A DNA stretch of 64,000 bases from Warburgia ugandensis (GCA_035236585.1 CP141138.1:32499437-32563436), one strand, 5' to 3'; shown: positions 10,830 to 23,447, counted from the stretch's first letter. Translations and numbers: made by a program. Notes: generated from the sequence alone by a model not told the origin.

Positions 10830-12196
10830 GTTGCAACAATTTGTGTACTGTTCCATACTTTAGGTTATTTTCCTCTAGTTCAAGTTTAGGGTGCATTAGA
10901 TTAGGATTTTTGCATACTTTTTGCATTTGTTGCTATTTTTCTCATATTGACCCTATTTTATTTTTTTTTGTGCAAGGAAAATTGCAAAGTGGCTGCGTCG
11001 ATCCTATGGGCCATGGTTTCATCATGATATATTAGGTTTTATTACTTTCTTAGATTAGGATTTGAGTGAAAATTCTAGTGAGGCCCATTGTAAATTGAAA
11101 TTTCCTTATTATCTAATTTTTAATGGGTTGTAATAATACATGACAAGTATGGCGTATGGTGGCCCACACTCCATCATCATCGGACCCCTCTCTATGAGTA
11201 TCTCAAATTTTAATTTTTAAGATAATATGCAATTAGTATAATTTGCATTTAGATGTTAGTATAATTCATATAGATTAGGACCATTTGTTACTAATTGTTG
11301 CATCTTTACTTAGGATTATTGCATTAGAGCACCTATCTAACCTTGGTTGGATAGCATATAGGTTGCTTTAGTTTGTTTTTGTATTGCATTGCATATTTAT
11401 ATCTTTATGGTGGAATGAAAATAATGTTAGTAAGGGCCCCACAGGAACCCTTATAAGATAATGACTGGATTTCATCACCATCTTCTAAGGCCACCCAAGA
11501 ATGAATCAATATCCTTTTATGCCATGATCTCAACCCTTGAATATTAATTTAAAATCAAGTAGAAAGAGACTAAGGGTATCGAGCTCATAGGACCCTGTTA
11601 GAAGGATGCGATTTGTTGTCACTCTAGTGCCTTTTGAGTACTATGATTATAGCGGGTGTCTTAAAATCCAAGTGATTTTCCCACCCCTTTCATTGAAATT
11701 AGTTGAGGTCTAAATGCCTCCTAACACTAGGATTGTATGAACCACTTTTAAGAAGAACCTAACTGGTAAGCATGAGTCAAATCTGGATAGGAGTAGTGGT
11801 CTGGATCTAGGTCTAAGAAGCTACCACCTACGTACTAAGCAAAGATAATAACAAATTTGCTCTATTAATGCTTACTAGATTGTATTAACCAATTTTGAGC
11901 AGAACCTAACTGGCAAGCAGTAGTCAAATCTATATAGGAGGAGTAGCGGTCTAGATCTAGGTCTAAGAAGCTACCACCTACGTACTAAGCAAAGATATTC
12001 AACACATTGCTCGATTAGTGCTTACTAAGATTTGATTGCGTATCACATAGAGTTAGAGTTAACATTTAGATTAGAAAATTTAGTGTAGGATAGTTTATGC
12101 AAGGGTGTTAATCTCAGAGCCCAAAGTTAAACACCTTTCAACTCAGAGATTTAATGCAACCTAAGACAAAGGGAAAGAAAACAAATTCCTATCCCC
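10830..12196 (+). other. A1 untranslated leader, with a 147-bp tandem repeat
   Basis: The leader between PBS and gag holds no supported gene. It is shared with the A2 element: GGGTTGTAATAATACATGACAAG (11122-) resembles the block near 38065, and the GGATTTCATCACC and GAGCTCATAGGACCCT blocks recur near 44730-44850. A direct repeat with period 147 bp occupies 11731-12024: both units begin GATTGTAT and share CTACCACCTACGTACTAAGC. Long leaders are normal for Athila elements. Confidence 0.7.
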
Positions 12197-13283
12197 ATGG
12201 GTAAACCATCAGAAAAAGTTGAGAGTAAGGCCATTAGAGATTTCTATGCACCACTACAACTTAATACCCCATCCTACATAGCTTTACCTCTTACAAACAA
12301 TAATCACTTTGAGTTAAAGGCTGGAGTTACACAATTTCTCCTCACTTTTTGTGGTCAAGACCAAGAAGACCCATACCTACATATTAGGGAGTTCTTAGAT
12401 ATTTGCGCCACATTTTGGTTTCAAAATTTTTTGAGAGTCAATTAGGCTTAGATTATTCTTGTTCTCACTCAAGGATAAAGCCAAATCATGACTTAATTCC
12501 TTGGAGGTAGGTTCCATTAATACATTGGACCAATTGTTTAGAAAGTTTTTGAACAAGTTCTTCCTTGTTCACAAAACAAATTCCCTTCATCATGAAATTA
12601 TTAATTTCCAACAAGGGGATGATGAACAATATTATGAGTGTTGGGAACGGTGGGATGAATTGCTGTAGAAATGCCCACATTATGGATTTAAAAAATAGCA
12701 GCAAGTTCAATACTTATTATATAAGGCATTGATGTCTCAAAATAGATAAATGATAGATACAATGAGTGGAGGGGCCCTCAAGTTAAAGGATGGGAGTCAG
12801 GCTTGGGAGTCAATCTCTAGCAGATAATTCCTAGTAATGAGATTATTCAAATAGAAGAGAGAGAAACGACTAGCCCACCAAGAGAGGGGTTCTTTATGTG
12901 ATAGGAGTGCATACTGATCTATCCCATAAACTCGACTCTATACTAGCAAGGATGGACAAGTACGATGGTAGAGCATATAAGCTTGAAACTATGTTTAATC
13001 CTTAATTGCTACCACATCTCTTAAACCTCCATAAGAGGTTTGTGCTATATGTTCTAGCCCAACCCACATCACCACGTCTTGTCCATCAAATAGATTGCTG
13101 AATGATTATCTTGTTGACCAAGAAAATGCATTAAATGCATATCACCAACCTAGAAACAACATGTATTTTGTGATCTATAATTCGGGATGGGCTAGGCATC
13201 CCAACTTTTCCTGGTTAAAGAATAACTACCAAGGGGGACCATATGTGAAGCCCTTGCCCAAAACTTTCCTCCTAAAGTTATAG
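12197..13283 (+). pseudogene. A1 gag (Athila-type), broken
   Basis: An 82-codon open stretch (12197-12442) begins M-G-K-P and contains an Athila gag opening: NHFELKAGVTQFL, then EDPYLHIREFLDICATF. The same protein continues in shifted frames to about 12830 with recognisable RLRLF, FSLKDKAKS, DDEQYYECWERW, CPHYGF and MIDTMSGG blocks, separated by stops. A second open stretch (13095-13280) carries the NSGWARHPNFSW block typical of the Athila gag C-terminus. Gag would form the particle. At least three in-frame stops and several frameshifts prevent a product. The start at 12197 fits the family. Confidence 0.85.
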
Positions 13284-13739
13284 TTGTCTAGTAGCCACCT
13301 AGCTTCCAACAATGTCGGCAACAAAAGAAATTATCTTTTGAGGAAAACATTTAGATCATTCTTAAAAAATTATAAAAGAAAATGACGACACTAAAAATAC
13401 CTTACACCAATTGTAAAGTGATAGTAGACATTCAAACCATGTCAACTTTCAAGCCATAGCTAAGTAAGATATATAGGTAAGCCAACTACTACCTGAACTA
13501 TATAATAGAGGAAAGGGTCAGTACCCTAGTTAATCCATTCCTAACCTGAAGGGCCAATTTGAGATAGGGTCAACTTCTCAAAATCTTAACCCTCATGATC
13601 ATGATAAGTCTATAAGCACCCTTAGGAGCAGTTATTAGATTAATAACAAAGTAGGCTAAGGAAACTATGGAGGAGATAGAGGCAACCAAAATGCAGGAGA
13701 AATAGAAAAGACAGAAAAAACCTGTAGGACTTATAATAG

Positions 13740-14467
13740 AGACACCATATGTGCCTAAAGCCCCTTTTCCTCAGCTACTGAACAAGGCTAAAAAGGGAAC
13801 AAATTTCAATGAGATAGAGGATGTATTTAAGCATGTCCAAATCAATATTACATTGCTCAATGCAATTAAAGACATTCTCGCTTATACAAGTTTGTAAAAG
13901 AGCTTTGCACAAGAAAAAGAGAGCTAAATGTACAAAAGAAAGCTTTCCTCACTGAGAAGTTAAAGTTTTTGATTCAACACAAGACCCCAAAGTTTAGAGA
14001 CCCATGGTGTCCTATCATTTCTTGCATTATTATAGATCATGTCATAAATAGGGCATTACTTGACCTAAGGGTGGGTGTTAACTTGTTGCCATACTCTGTC
14101 TATGAGCAACTAACACTAGGTGAGTGATAACCAACCATTACCATACTATAATTAGGTGATAAATCTATCAAGATACCTCATGGTTTGGTTGAAAATGTCT
14201 TGACACAGGTGGACTAGTTCTATTACCTTGTTGATTTCATTGTACTGGACACCCAACCTGTATCTAATCTCGACAGTCAGATTCCGGTCATCCCTGGACA
14301 TCCATTCTTGGTGACTCCTTGGACAACCATTCTTGGTGACTTCCAATGCCATTATTAACTGGAGGAATGGTGTAATGAAATTGAAATTTGGCAACATGAA
14401 AATCAAGTTAAACATCTTTAATGCTGATAAATAACATTTAGAAATTGATGATTCCTGTGATGTCAAT
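13740..14467 (+). pseudogene. A1 aspartic protease region, broken
   Basis: Starts with the Athila pre-protease block (KAPFPQLL, then a VFKHVQINI stretch). The protease follows at about 14045-14127 and reads ALLDLRVGVNLLPYSVY, where Athila copies normally have a D-L-G-A-S core; the catalytic Asp remains but the following Gly-Ala are Arg-Val. Downstream, 14152-14400 keeps the GHPFL block, after which a 27-bp direct duplication (CCATTCTTGGTGACT at 14302 and again at 14327) disrupts the frame. The region between gag and here (13284-13739) holds gag-pol linker sequence with no open frame. Confidence 0.75.
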
Positions 14468-14959
14468 TTGATCGAGAGTCTTATGAATGACATTCATTCA
14501 CCATTGTCCATCTCTAACCTACTAGAGGGTTGTCTCATGCACTTTAATGGAGAATTTAATCTAGACAAGTCTATTGAAGAGGTAAATAACCTTTTGGAGG
14601 TTGTTCCAATCATGGATACCTCCAAGTGGGGTCCTTATGTGGAACCACTCCCACCTTCAGAATCTGCCCCAATACCCTCAATAGAGCAACCATCATCTCT
14701 GGACCTAAAATCCTTGCCTGACAACTTAAAATATTCATTTCTAAGCCCAAATGAAACCTTACCTATGATAATAGCATCTGATTTAGATAATGAACATGAG
14801 GGTAAGCTTTTAGATGCCCTTAAGGAACATAAAACTGCTCTAGGGTGGACAATAGCAGACATAAAAGGGATCAATCCAGTCGTATGCATGCATAGGATAA
14901 ACCTTGAAGAAACTACAAAATCTTATAGGAAACTTAAAGATGACTTAATCCTTGCATGA
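14468..14959 (+). pseudogene. A1 pol: linker and RT entry (163 codons open)
   Basis: The longest clean coding remnant of A1. It contains the Athila hallmark order: LDLKSLPDNLKYSFL, then TLPMIIASDL, a LLDALKEHKTALGWTI stretch, ADIKGINPVVCMH, and RINLEE. This segment joins protease to reverse transcriptase. The frame closes at a TGA at 14957-14959 and pol continues in another frame. The ATG used here is internal; the real pol frame began upstream in gag or protease. Codon content is still protein-like, in contrast to the flanking LTRs. Confidence 0.85.
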
Positions 14960-15805
14960 AGGAAGTGGTTAGAGATGAAGTCTTAAAACTTTGAGATGTT
15001 GGCATTATATACCCTATCTCTGACAGCACTTGGGTGAGCCCAATTCAGGTTGTACCCAAGAAATCTGGGGTCATGGTAGTAAAAAATGAGAATAATGGAT
15101 TAGTATCCACCAACATGACCACCGAGTGGAGAGGTTGCATTGACTATCGAAAGTTGAACACAGTCACAAGGAAAGATCACTTTCCTCTCCACCTCAGCGA
15201 CCAAATGCTAGAAAGGTTAGTCGAACATAGTTATTACTATTTTTTAGATGGATACTCTGGTTATAACCAAATTTGTATAGCACCAAAGGATTAGGAGAAG
15301 ACCACCTTCACTTGCACCTTTAAAACCTTTGCTTATTGACATTTGCCTTTTGGGCTTTGTAACACTCCTCTGTATTTCAGAGGTGTTTGTTGACCATTTT
15401 CTCTGATATGGTAAAAAGGTTTCCTGAGGTGTTTATGGACGACTTCTTATTATTTGGTTCATCATTTGATGATTGCTTGCACCACTTAAAGTTAGTTCTA
15501 GCAACATGTTAGGAGAAAAATCTTGTTTTAAATTGGAAAAAGTCAAATTTATGGTAAAAAGTGGGATAGTTTTAGGCCACATAATATCACCTAATGGGGA
15601 AGAAGTTGATAAGGTAAAAGTACATTTAATAGCCAAAAATATGGTGAAAGAAATTTGCTCCTTTTTAGGACATGCTGGCTATAGATGCTTCATAAAGGAT
15701 TTTAGCAAAATTTCCAAGCCTCCTTGTAATTTACTTATAAAGGAGTCCATTTTTGACTTTGATGAGGACTATAAGAAAGCATTGAGTGAATCAAGGCTGA
15801 GTTGA
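14960..15805 (+). pseudogene. A1 reverse transcriptase, broken, FMDD box intact
   Basis: An open piece (15034-15291) carries SPIQVVPKKSG, CIDYRKLNTVTRKDHFPL and LDGYSGYNQI, all RT blocks of the Athila type. It stops at 15292-15294 where CAG appears to have become TAG. After a frameshift the catalytic box reads F-M-D-D at 15432-15443, so both Asp residues survive. A last open piece (15473-15802) covers the RT thumb: VKSGIVLGHIISPNG and FLGHAGYRCFIKDFSKI. The enzyme would copy element RNA to DNA; here it is split over at least three frames. Confidence 0.88.
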
Positions 15806-16270
15806 ATTTTGTACCCCTTATTCAACCAGAGTGCACCTTTCAAGATTATGTGTGATGCGTTAGATTATGCCATTGGAGCTGTTTTGGGGTAGTGTATTGA
15901 CATACTTCCCCAAGTAATATATTATGTTAGTAAAACACTAAATGCTGAGAAACTCAATTATTCAACCACAGAGAAAGAGATGTTAGCTGTAGTGTTTTTT
16001 TTTTTTTTTGGATAAGTTTAGACCGTACTTGTTAGGGTATACAATTATCATGTACTCAGATCACGTTGCTTTATAGTACCTCCTTTCTAAAAAGGATGCA
16101 AAACCTAGGTTGATTCATTGGATATTACTACTACTACTATGAGAGTTTGACTTAGAAATGCACAACAATAAAGGTTTCAAAAATGTCGTAGCTGCTCATG
16201 TATCCAGATTAGTGGTGGAGTATATTAGCGATCACTTGCTATAGATGAATCCTTCTTGGATGAATAGTTA
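15806..16270 (+). pseudogene. A1 RNase H, broken
   Basis: Follows RT directly. Visible blocks are CDALDYAIGAVLG (first catalytic Asp), YYVSKTLNAEKLNYSTTEKEMLAVV (catalytic Glu region), then frames shift at a poly-T run (about 15998-16010). A downstream piece near 16140-16215 resembles the EFDLEI / VVADHLSRL end of the domain. RNase H would remove the RNA template. The T run probably grew by slippage. Confidence 0.75.
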
Positions 16271-16399
16271 TTGGATATTTCCTAGTTGCCTTGTCATAGT
16301 GATATTATTAATTATCTTGTTATAGGAAAAATGCCTAATCATTGGACCAAACAAGAAAAAAAAGAGGTTTTTGTTCATCGTTGGATATTTTACTTGGGA

Positions 16400-17396
16400 T
16401 GATTTATACTTATTCAAGTACTATCTTGATTAGGGAATGTGTACCTGATAGTGAGCATAATAGGATTATCTTCTTTTGTTGTGATCATGCATGTGGGGGC
16501 CATTTTAGCTAGAGAATGATAGCTACAAAAATTTGACAATGTGATTTTTATTGGCCTACCATATTTAAAGATGTACATGCTTACTGCACAGCATATGTGA
16601 AGTATCAAACATTAGGTTGTCTAAGAAGGAGACATATGATGCCCTTGAATCCAATCCTTATTGTAGAGCCATTTGATGTTTGGGGCATAGATTTTATGGG
16701 ATCCTTTCTTAATTCTTTTGGAAATCTTTACATCTTAGTGGGAGAGGACTATGTGTCCAAGTGGGTGGAGGCTATACCTTGCAAGACCAATGGCCACAAA
16801 GTTGTGGTAAAATTCTTAAAAGAAAATATCTTTGCAAGGTTTGGTACTCTAAGAGTCATAATAAGTGATGGAGGAATATACTGTTGTAATAAAGTGTTTG
16901 AGATATCCGATAGGGAGATAAAGTAGATTTTAGAGAAGATAGTCAATTCAAGTAACAAAGACCAGTTTGTGAGACTTAACCACATTTTGTGGGCTTATTG
17001 TACTGCATATAAAACCCCTATAGGAATGTTACCTTACTGCTTGGTCTATGATAGGTCCTATTACTTAATAGTAGAGTTAGAGTACAAGGCATATTGGGCT
17101 ATCAAAAAGATCAATTTTGACTTAGATTCTATTAGGACCCATTGGAAGCTCCAACTCAATGAGTTGGAAGAATTGAGGAAAGATGCATATCACTTGGCAT
17201 AGATTATACAAAGACCGGATGAAGGTTGCACATGATCGCCTAATCTTAAGAAAATCCTTCACACTTAGACAAAATGTCTTATTGTATAACTCTAGATTAC
17301 ATCTCTTACCAAGAAAACTTAGATCCAGATGGACTAGACCTTATATAGTATACACAATCTATCCTCATGGGGCCATCAAGATTGAGAAGAATTGAG
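16400..17396 (+). pseudogene. A1 integrase, with an in-frame deletion of the catalytic Glu region
   Basis: The zinc-binding part at 16480-16620 keeps HACGGHF and AYC, but the second Cys is lost. The core (16597-16923) reads EPFDVWGIDFMG with the first Asp and VIISDGG with the second. Then KVFEISDREIK joins blocks that in Athila integrases are separated by about 26 residues holding the PQTSGQVE catalytic Glu. The deletion keeps frame. The C-terminal part continues as WAYCTAYKTPIGM, NFDLD and QLNELEE (16969-17199), then after a frameshift RMKVAHDRLILRK and LRSRWTRPYIV (17183-17392). No chromodomain follows. Confidence 0.87.
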
Positions 17397-18862
17397 AAAT
17401 CCAAAAAGTCAATGGTCAAAAGTTAAAAGCTTGACTAGAGATGCCTAATCCTCATATTGATGAGATACTATTAAAGGCATCTCATTATCATGACCCACCT
17501 TAGATTACCACTCCAGGAACCCTTACAGAGTACCATCATTGCACTCATCATTATATTTGGTTGAAGATGCAAAACTTAGAACTCCTTGGGAGGCAACCTA
17601 GAAGTTTTTTAAAATATCCATCTTCTACATATTTCCATATAGGATCCTATATTTTCAAACATTGGGAACAATGTTTCATTTAGGTTGGGGGCTATAGATG
17701 CATATAGGGATTTTGAATTTGCTCAAGCCTTTTCAAAAAAAAAAAAAAACATTTTTGGAAGAGTTCACTTACTATGAAGAGAACTAGATTTTTAGAATTT
17801 AGTAATTCTATTATTTTCACCTCTTAATGGGAGTATATATGACTAGTTTTGCATATTATTTCATGTGTTGAAGCATTTTATGAAGTTTAATTCTTAAAAA
17901 ATAATTACACACAGCACATAGTTAAGACTAATAGAGAGGTATCACTTAGAGATCCTTAGAAAAATCAGTGGAGACCTATAACCAATTGGGTTTAGGGAAT
18001 ATCTTTCTTTAGAGAGTTATAAGTAATTTCACAATTTTTTCAGCATACATAACTTAGTGTGATCTTGTATACTTATTTTGGCTAATTATCAAGAATAAAT
18101 ATGAGTATTAGCTTTCTTTTTAGAAAATTTATTATCTGATGGACTTTAGGAAACCTAAGAAATGATATAGGCCATCCTTTCTCAGCCTAGAGACATAAAA
18201 CCTACCCAATATATATATATATACACACACACACCACTAGTTAGTCCTTTTTGAGCCTATTTTTAATCCATTCTTTTTTAACCTCACTGACCTTAACCCA
18301 AAAAAATCAGTGAAATAAATAACCAGTACCCATTTTCAAAATGAGTAGAGTTAGTAGAAAAGTTTAAAAGAGGACAAAAATCAAAGGAAGTGAGAAAATT
18401 AGCAATCATTCTTCCAAAGAAGCCAAAAGAATAAGAAAAAGTGAAAAGAAAGACAAACTAGAAAAAGAAGGGAAAAAGTGAAAGACAAAAATACAAAGGA
18501 AATTCACTTCAACAAAACAAAAAAGTGTCCTAATAAATATTCATTGATGACTTCTACTCAATTTTGAATCTTTAAAATCCATATAACCTTCTTTTTAGAA
18601 CCCCACCCAAGCCTATGTTTTATCCTAGTTAAAGACCTATCAATTCTAGTGGAACTTAGCCTTAAGAGTAGATAAAAAGAAACAATTAAGGTAAAATACC
18701 TCTAATATTCTTGGTAAAGACATCCACTATTAAGAATCACTTTCCTTTGTCTCTTTAGCACTTCAAAATTTATGTGAACCATTAGCTTTGTTGAATTTGG
18801 TCACATAATTAGAGAAATATGTTTAAACCCTTATCTAAGAGCTTCATTTATGAGAGTATACT
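17397..18862 (+). other. A1 3' untranslated region, first part
   Basis: No gene is seen. At 17660-17692, TTGGGAACAATGTTTCATTT followed by AGGTTGGGGGCTA is a conserved post-pol block of Athila elements, ending in a purine-rich tract. A run of 14 A at 17737-17750 and a mixed (AT)n(AC)n microsatellite at 18209-18235 follow. The last 50 bases (from about 18810) are the start of a tandem duplication resumed at 23448. An env-like frame, present in some Athila elements, is not detectable. Confidence 0.6.
18209..18235. repeat. (AT)n(AC)n microsatellite
   Basis: Compound dinucleotide run in the 3' untranslated part of A1. Confidence 0.9.
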
Positions 18863-19967
18863 TGTGACGACCCGGGTTTTTGAAACATGATTTGTAAAGT
18901 ATTTTGAAAGGCAGGGCCCTTAAGAGTGTAAAATTTTTTCACAAAACAAAGCAGCGAAAATTCTTTTCTTTAGAACTTGTTTTGAAAAACCTAAGTCACC
19001 ACTTCATACATAACATTTAAGTACAATTTGTGTGCAGAATAAAATTCTATTGAAGGAATATACTTTTATTAAACTCCAGGATCCATCCAGTGGTTCACAG
19101 TACAACCGAATCTATTACAATACTTGTCCAAATTACATAATCCAAAACTCAAGCTCACCATACAATAAGACTCTCAACAAATAAAAATACACGTCTTCAA
19201 GGGTATACCTTGAAGATTATTCTCTTCAAGTCTTCTATAGTCTTCAGCTCCTAACTCTCCTTCCCTGGATCTGAGATATTGCAACAAGTACAATATCTCA
19301 ACAAGCAATGCTTGGTAGGGGATTCAAGAAACATAATAATTGACAATGTAATTCCAATACTTCATAATCTCATTATCCTTAAACATACTCTGTACTTTGT
19401 AAGTTATGTATATCTATATACATACATACCCTTCATGGGTAAACCAGTTAAATTCGTGAAAATAATCAAATATCACTCCCAATTAATCTGATCAATTCTC
19501 TTCATTTTGAGAATTTAGTATTACAGCTAATCTCATACTGGGAATTTCCCTTCTTGGGAAACATTGGTAATATACAATTACCTAGCATTTCATTATGCTA
19601 TAATATAAGGCATTTCACTATGCCTATTCCCATATGCATCATAGTGCAAAATAATTAGAAAGGTTGCTATGCTGCAGTCTGATCCATACTAGCGCGCTCG
19701 GATAACTACCCTGTTCACCACTGATACCATGGTGGAAAATATTATGTCACTGCCCATATGAGGGGGCAAGACTTTCACAGTGGTGGCCTTCCCATAATTG
19801 CCACCACCCGACTTTTAGCCTCTCATTGGGCAAGGTATCATCATATCATCAAATTTCAAGGAGCGGGTGGCCAAACCCTCATAATTCCTCTAGCAATAGC
19901 ATCCCCTAGGCTCATGCCTATTAAAACAAACTCAGAAGCCTCCAAGCTTGTATGTAAAATAGATTTC

Positions 19968-19991
19968 ATATATATATATATATATATATAT
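19968..19991. repeat. (AT)n microsatellite
   Basis: Pure dinucleotide run in sT-1. Confidence 0.9.
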
Positions 19992-22039
19992 CAGACCATA
20001 TGTCTGTTTACTTAGAGCTGAAATATTTTCTAGTTCCTTATTCAGTTATAGTTTAGTCTTTAACCATCTTATAGGTGTTTGGTTGGATCATAAGGTTTCC
20101 AAGAGATTTAGTACAAGTATTATCATTACTCTTGTCAACATAAGATCATGAGTACAATCATGAATATCTCATGTAAATGCATTCATCAAATCCTCCTACC
20201 TTTAAGGATTGATCTCTTTTCCCCAATCTTCCATGATCCTGACCGATGTATGTAATCTGGACATCCATACATATTGTCAATATATAAATTATGAACAATC
20301 CTATTGATCACTAGATCTGATGTTTAGAATGATCTTTAGATCATTCATATCTAAGTATTTTTCTATCTCTAAGTCTTTGTATGTTCATCTCCTTGATCTT
20401 GATCTTTCATAGATCCTTTGATTGACAATCTACACATGTTGATAAAGATCAAGGTCCTAGATCTTCTATCATCTAGTTCTTCTTTGATCTAAGTTCAGTT
20501 CTTGGATCATCCCTATGGAGGATGATCTTGGTTTTCTTCCTTGAATCACCTTTGATCAAGGGTTTGGATTATCTAATCTAATGAACTATAACAAGTATAC
20601 TACTAAACATACATACTAAGTACAATATAGTATTCTTATTCTTATTGTTCTTGATCATCCAAGATCTAAGGGATCTTGTTTGATCATACTTATCTTACTT
20701 ACTGTTTTTATTAGGGTTAGGTAATTTACTAACTTTTTATGCTCTTATGATTATTATTCAACCAGTCAATGTGCTGGTTGAAGGTAGCTTATTCAAGCCT
20801 AAATCTAGACTGCTCCTCTTAGTTCCAATTGGCTAAGGCTTACTAGCTGAATGGGTGAACACAAAGTGGTTACTTCAATCCTCATGTAAGGAGGCGTTTA
20901 GACCTCACAAATGTCAACAGAAGGTAGGGGAAGAGCGAGGCTCTATTAGATAACCCCCTTAACCACTATGTTCATCATTCACTAGAATGACCATAGCTCA
21001 ACCTTTCATAAGGTTCCTATAAGCATGTTTACCCTAAGTACTCTTTCTAATGGATTTTAATTAAGTCCATGAATATTTATAATGTCATTTATGGGGTTTA
21101 TTATTCTTTTCCTAATTTGGGCCAAGGACTTGATAATCCTTATATTGTCCTACTAACTATAGCCCTTACTAATTAAGTCCAAAGTATTCCATTCTTATTT
21201 GTGTAATGAAACTCTACTTTTTCATTCGAATACATTTTTGATGTTTTATGCTCTTTATCTCATAACAAGTAAATCTACTACTAACATTCAACCATAAATG
21301 AATTATAAATTTAAAGCATAAAACTAACTAATTTAACATTCAATGAAAATGAGGCAAGGTATTTAAATTAAATCTAGCACCTTATGATAAGAATGAAATA
21401 CATATCATACTAAACTCTAAATGTTATACTAGCATGCTTTATAACATAATAATATAAAATGAAACTAATTACATTTACATTTTTAGAAACCTTTACTTAT
21501 GATCCAACCATTTGATCTTAGATCTTTTCCTTTGATTAAGGATTTTAGTTAGATTTAGGGAATTTTCTCTATTAAGGTCAAATGATCACATTGATCTATT
21601 TTTATCATAATCCATCCATGATTTTCTTGGATTTCATCATAGAAACATTTATTCTTTCCATCCCAAGGATCTGATCACACTTGATCTCATCGATCAAGTG
21701 GATCCCTTTGTATTTTTAGGGTTTTTCTACCATAAAGGGTAGATCCCTTAATATATCTCATATCTATCCAATTTAAACATATATCTCACTTTGTTTAAGT
21801 AGTATATCATTATTAAAACATGTTTCTAAGATCTGATCATCTCAGATCTTGAAAATCTATGTAATTGGAATCTTATTTCTTTAATACAAAAAGCTTTTAC
21901 TGAATAACATGTATTTTTTATTATTCCATAAGACAATAGAGGTTTCAAGCTTTCCATAGCTTCTTTCCAATCTCAATTTAGAGTTCAGATGACTCCGAAA
22001 TTGAATCGGGAAGTTTATAGTCTTCCATGGCCTGTATTT

Positions 22040-22197
22040 GATCTGGGCCCAGGAACGTACGGCCCAGATCGTTCGGGCAGAAAACCAAACCAGGTGGACC
22101 TAGTCGGGCACTTCCGCTATGCTGAAATGTCGAAGTGCCCGCACGGGGTCCATGGAAGCGCGCGGGACATCGTCTGTCCGATTTGGAGATCGGACAG
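22040..22197. other. Three perfect inverted repeats in a CpG-rich block
   Basis: GATCTGGGCC / GGCCCAGATC at 22040-22049 and 22061-22070; CGGGCACTTC / GAAGTGCCCG at 22105-22114 and 22132-22141; CTGTCCGAT / ATCGGACAG at 22174-22182 and 22189-22197. Each stem is perfect. The surrounding 250 bp is far richer in G+C and CpG than the rest of the LTR, so this may be the LTR promoter or a regulatory RNA region. The function is inferred only. Confidence 0.7.
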
Positions 22198-23447
22198 TCC
22201 GTTTAGACCGTCCAATCAATCCCTTCTCAATTGAGGGACCAAAACTGCTCAAATCCTTCTGAAACTTCTACCCTAGGGGTTTTGGACCATTCTGGATTGA
22301 CTGGTGGAGTCAGATTTTTCATCTAAGCACTCCATCATCATGAGTTAAGGGTTCTATTTTTTACTTTATTTTTACCTTTTTATTACCAAAATTAATTACA
22401 GTAAAATAAAAATTACATAAAACAATACGAAAAATCTATGAAAAGGATTTCCCCTTACTTGATTGGAGAGAAAACCTCATTTATATGCCCAATTTAAAAA
22501 AATACCTTATTGATGAAGATATAGCCTAAAATCCACCTTTCTTGTAAATACCGTTGTTTGAACCGTTGGATCTTGAAATTTCTTTGGGGGTTTTGTAGAA
22601 TAGATATGTTGGGAAGTTTTGGATGGTGAAATTGATCAAATTAGATCTGGAACAGAGTTCCTAATTGATTTTAGGTCTCTTGTTCCAATCTAAAAAGAAA
22701 AACAAGTTGAAAAGAGATCTAACTCTTGGAAATTTTGGGTTTTTGGGGAGGGATCTAGATCTAATTTTTCAAGAAGATTGAAGAGAATTTCATGGGGATT
22801 TTATGAGAATTTTTGGAGGATTTTTGGGGTTGTATTTATAGGCATTTTGGGTCTTTTTCCATGATTATAATATGTTATTTTTTTAATATAAAATGGCATG
22901 AAAGTCTTCAATGCTCCCATGCCTAATTTTTCTTCCCCATGACTAGCTGATCTTTGTTGACCCATGTTTCACATGGGCTGCTGATCAAATTGGTTGTTGG
23001 GGACGTGGTGGTCCCCATGTGGGCCCCACATGGTGTAAAAAGTCCGTTTTGCCCTTTATGCATAAAATTTTGGGTTTTATTCCCATGATCTCGGATTTGA
23101 GTGTACTTAGTGGCATTATATTCGTATTTCTCAGTACATTCTAAATTTTGATGTTTCATATTTTGATTTTTGGAATATTTTGATTTTTGGGTAAAATTAC
23201 TATTTTACCCCTTTTGTTCAAAAAAATGAAAAACTTCAGGATTTCTCATCCGAATTCAAAATTTGTCGTGCTTACAGTCATTTTGAAGGGTTTGCTAAGT
23301 TTAATTTGAATTTTACATATCTTATGATTTGATTATACTTTTATAAAAAGTATATTTTAAATAACCCTAATATTTCAGCCCAAAATATCTAAAACTCAAA
23401 CTTTATTGATTTTTCTCAATCAATTTACAAAAATTGGGGTTATTACA

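Larger units (their letters stand above)
18863..23447 (-). repeat. Solo Tekay-type LTR (sT-1), about 4.6 kb, inside A1
   Basis: Plus-strand ends are TGTGACGACCCGGGTTTTTG and CAAAAATTGGGGTTATTACA, flanked by ATACT (18858-18862) and ATACC (23448-23452), a 5-bp target duplication with one mismatch. The ends form an imperfect inverted repeat, as in other Tekay LTRs. The antisense R-like signature about 390 bp from the left end, shared in mirror position with 40471-43791, indicates minus orientation. An (AT)n run lies at 19968-19991 and a GC-rich, CpG-rich block at about 21985-22235. No pol domain is present. The short ORFs inside (for example 21989-22234) look like chance frames in the CpG-rich block. 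Confidence 0.8.

Noticed and set aside
14152..14493. 113-codon minus-strand frame
   Set aside because: Opposite strand of the A1 protease-RT linker; the plus strand gives clear Athila similarity, the minus none.
14635..14889. 84-codon minus-strand frame
   Set aside because: Shadow of the plus-strand A1 pol frame at 14468-14959.
21989..22234. 81-codon frame in the CpG-rich block, possible exon
   Set aside because: High G+C lowers stop frequency; the block is better explained as an LTR regulatory region with three inverted repeats, and no splice partner is seen.
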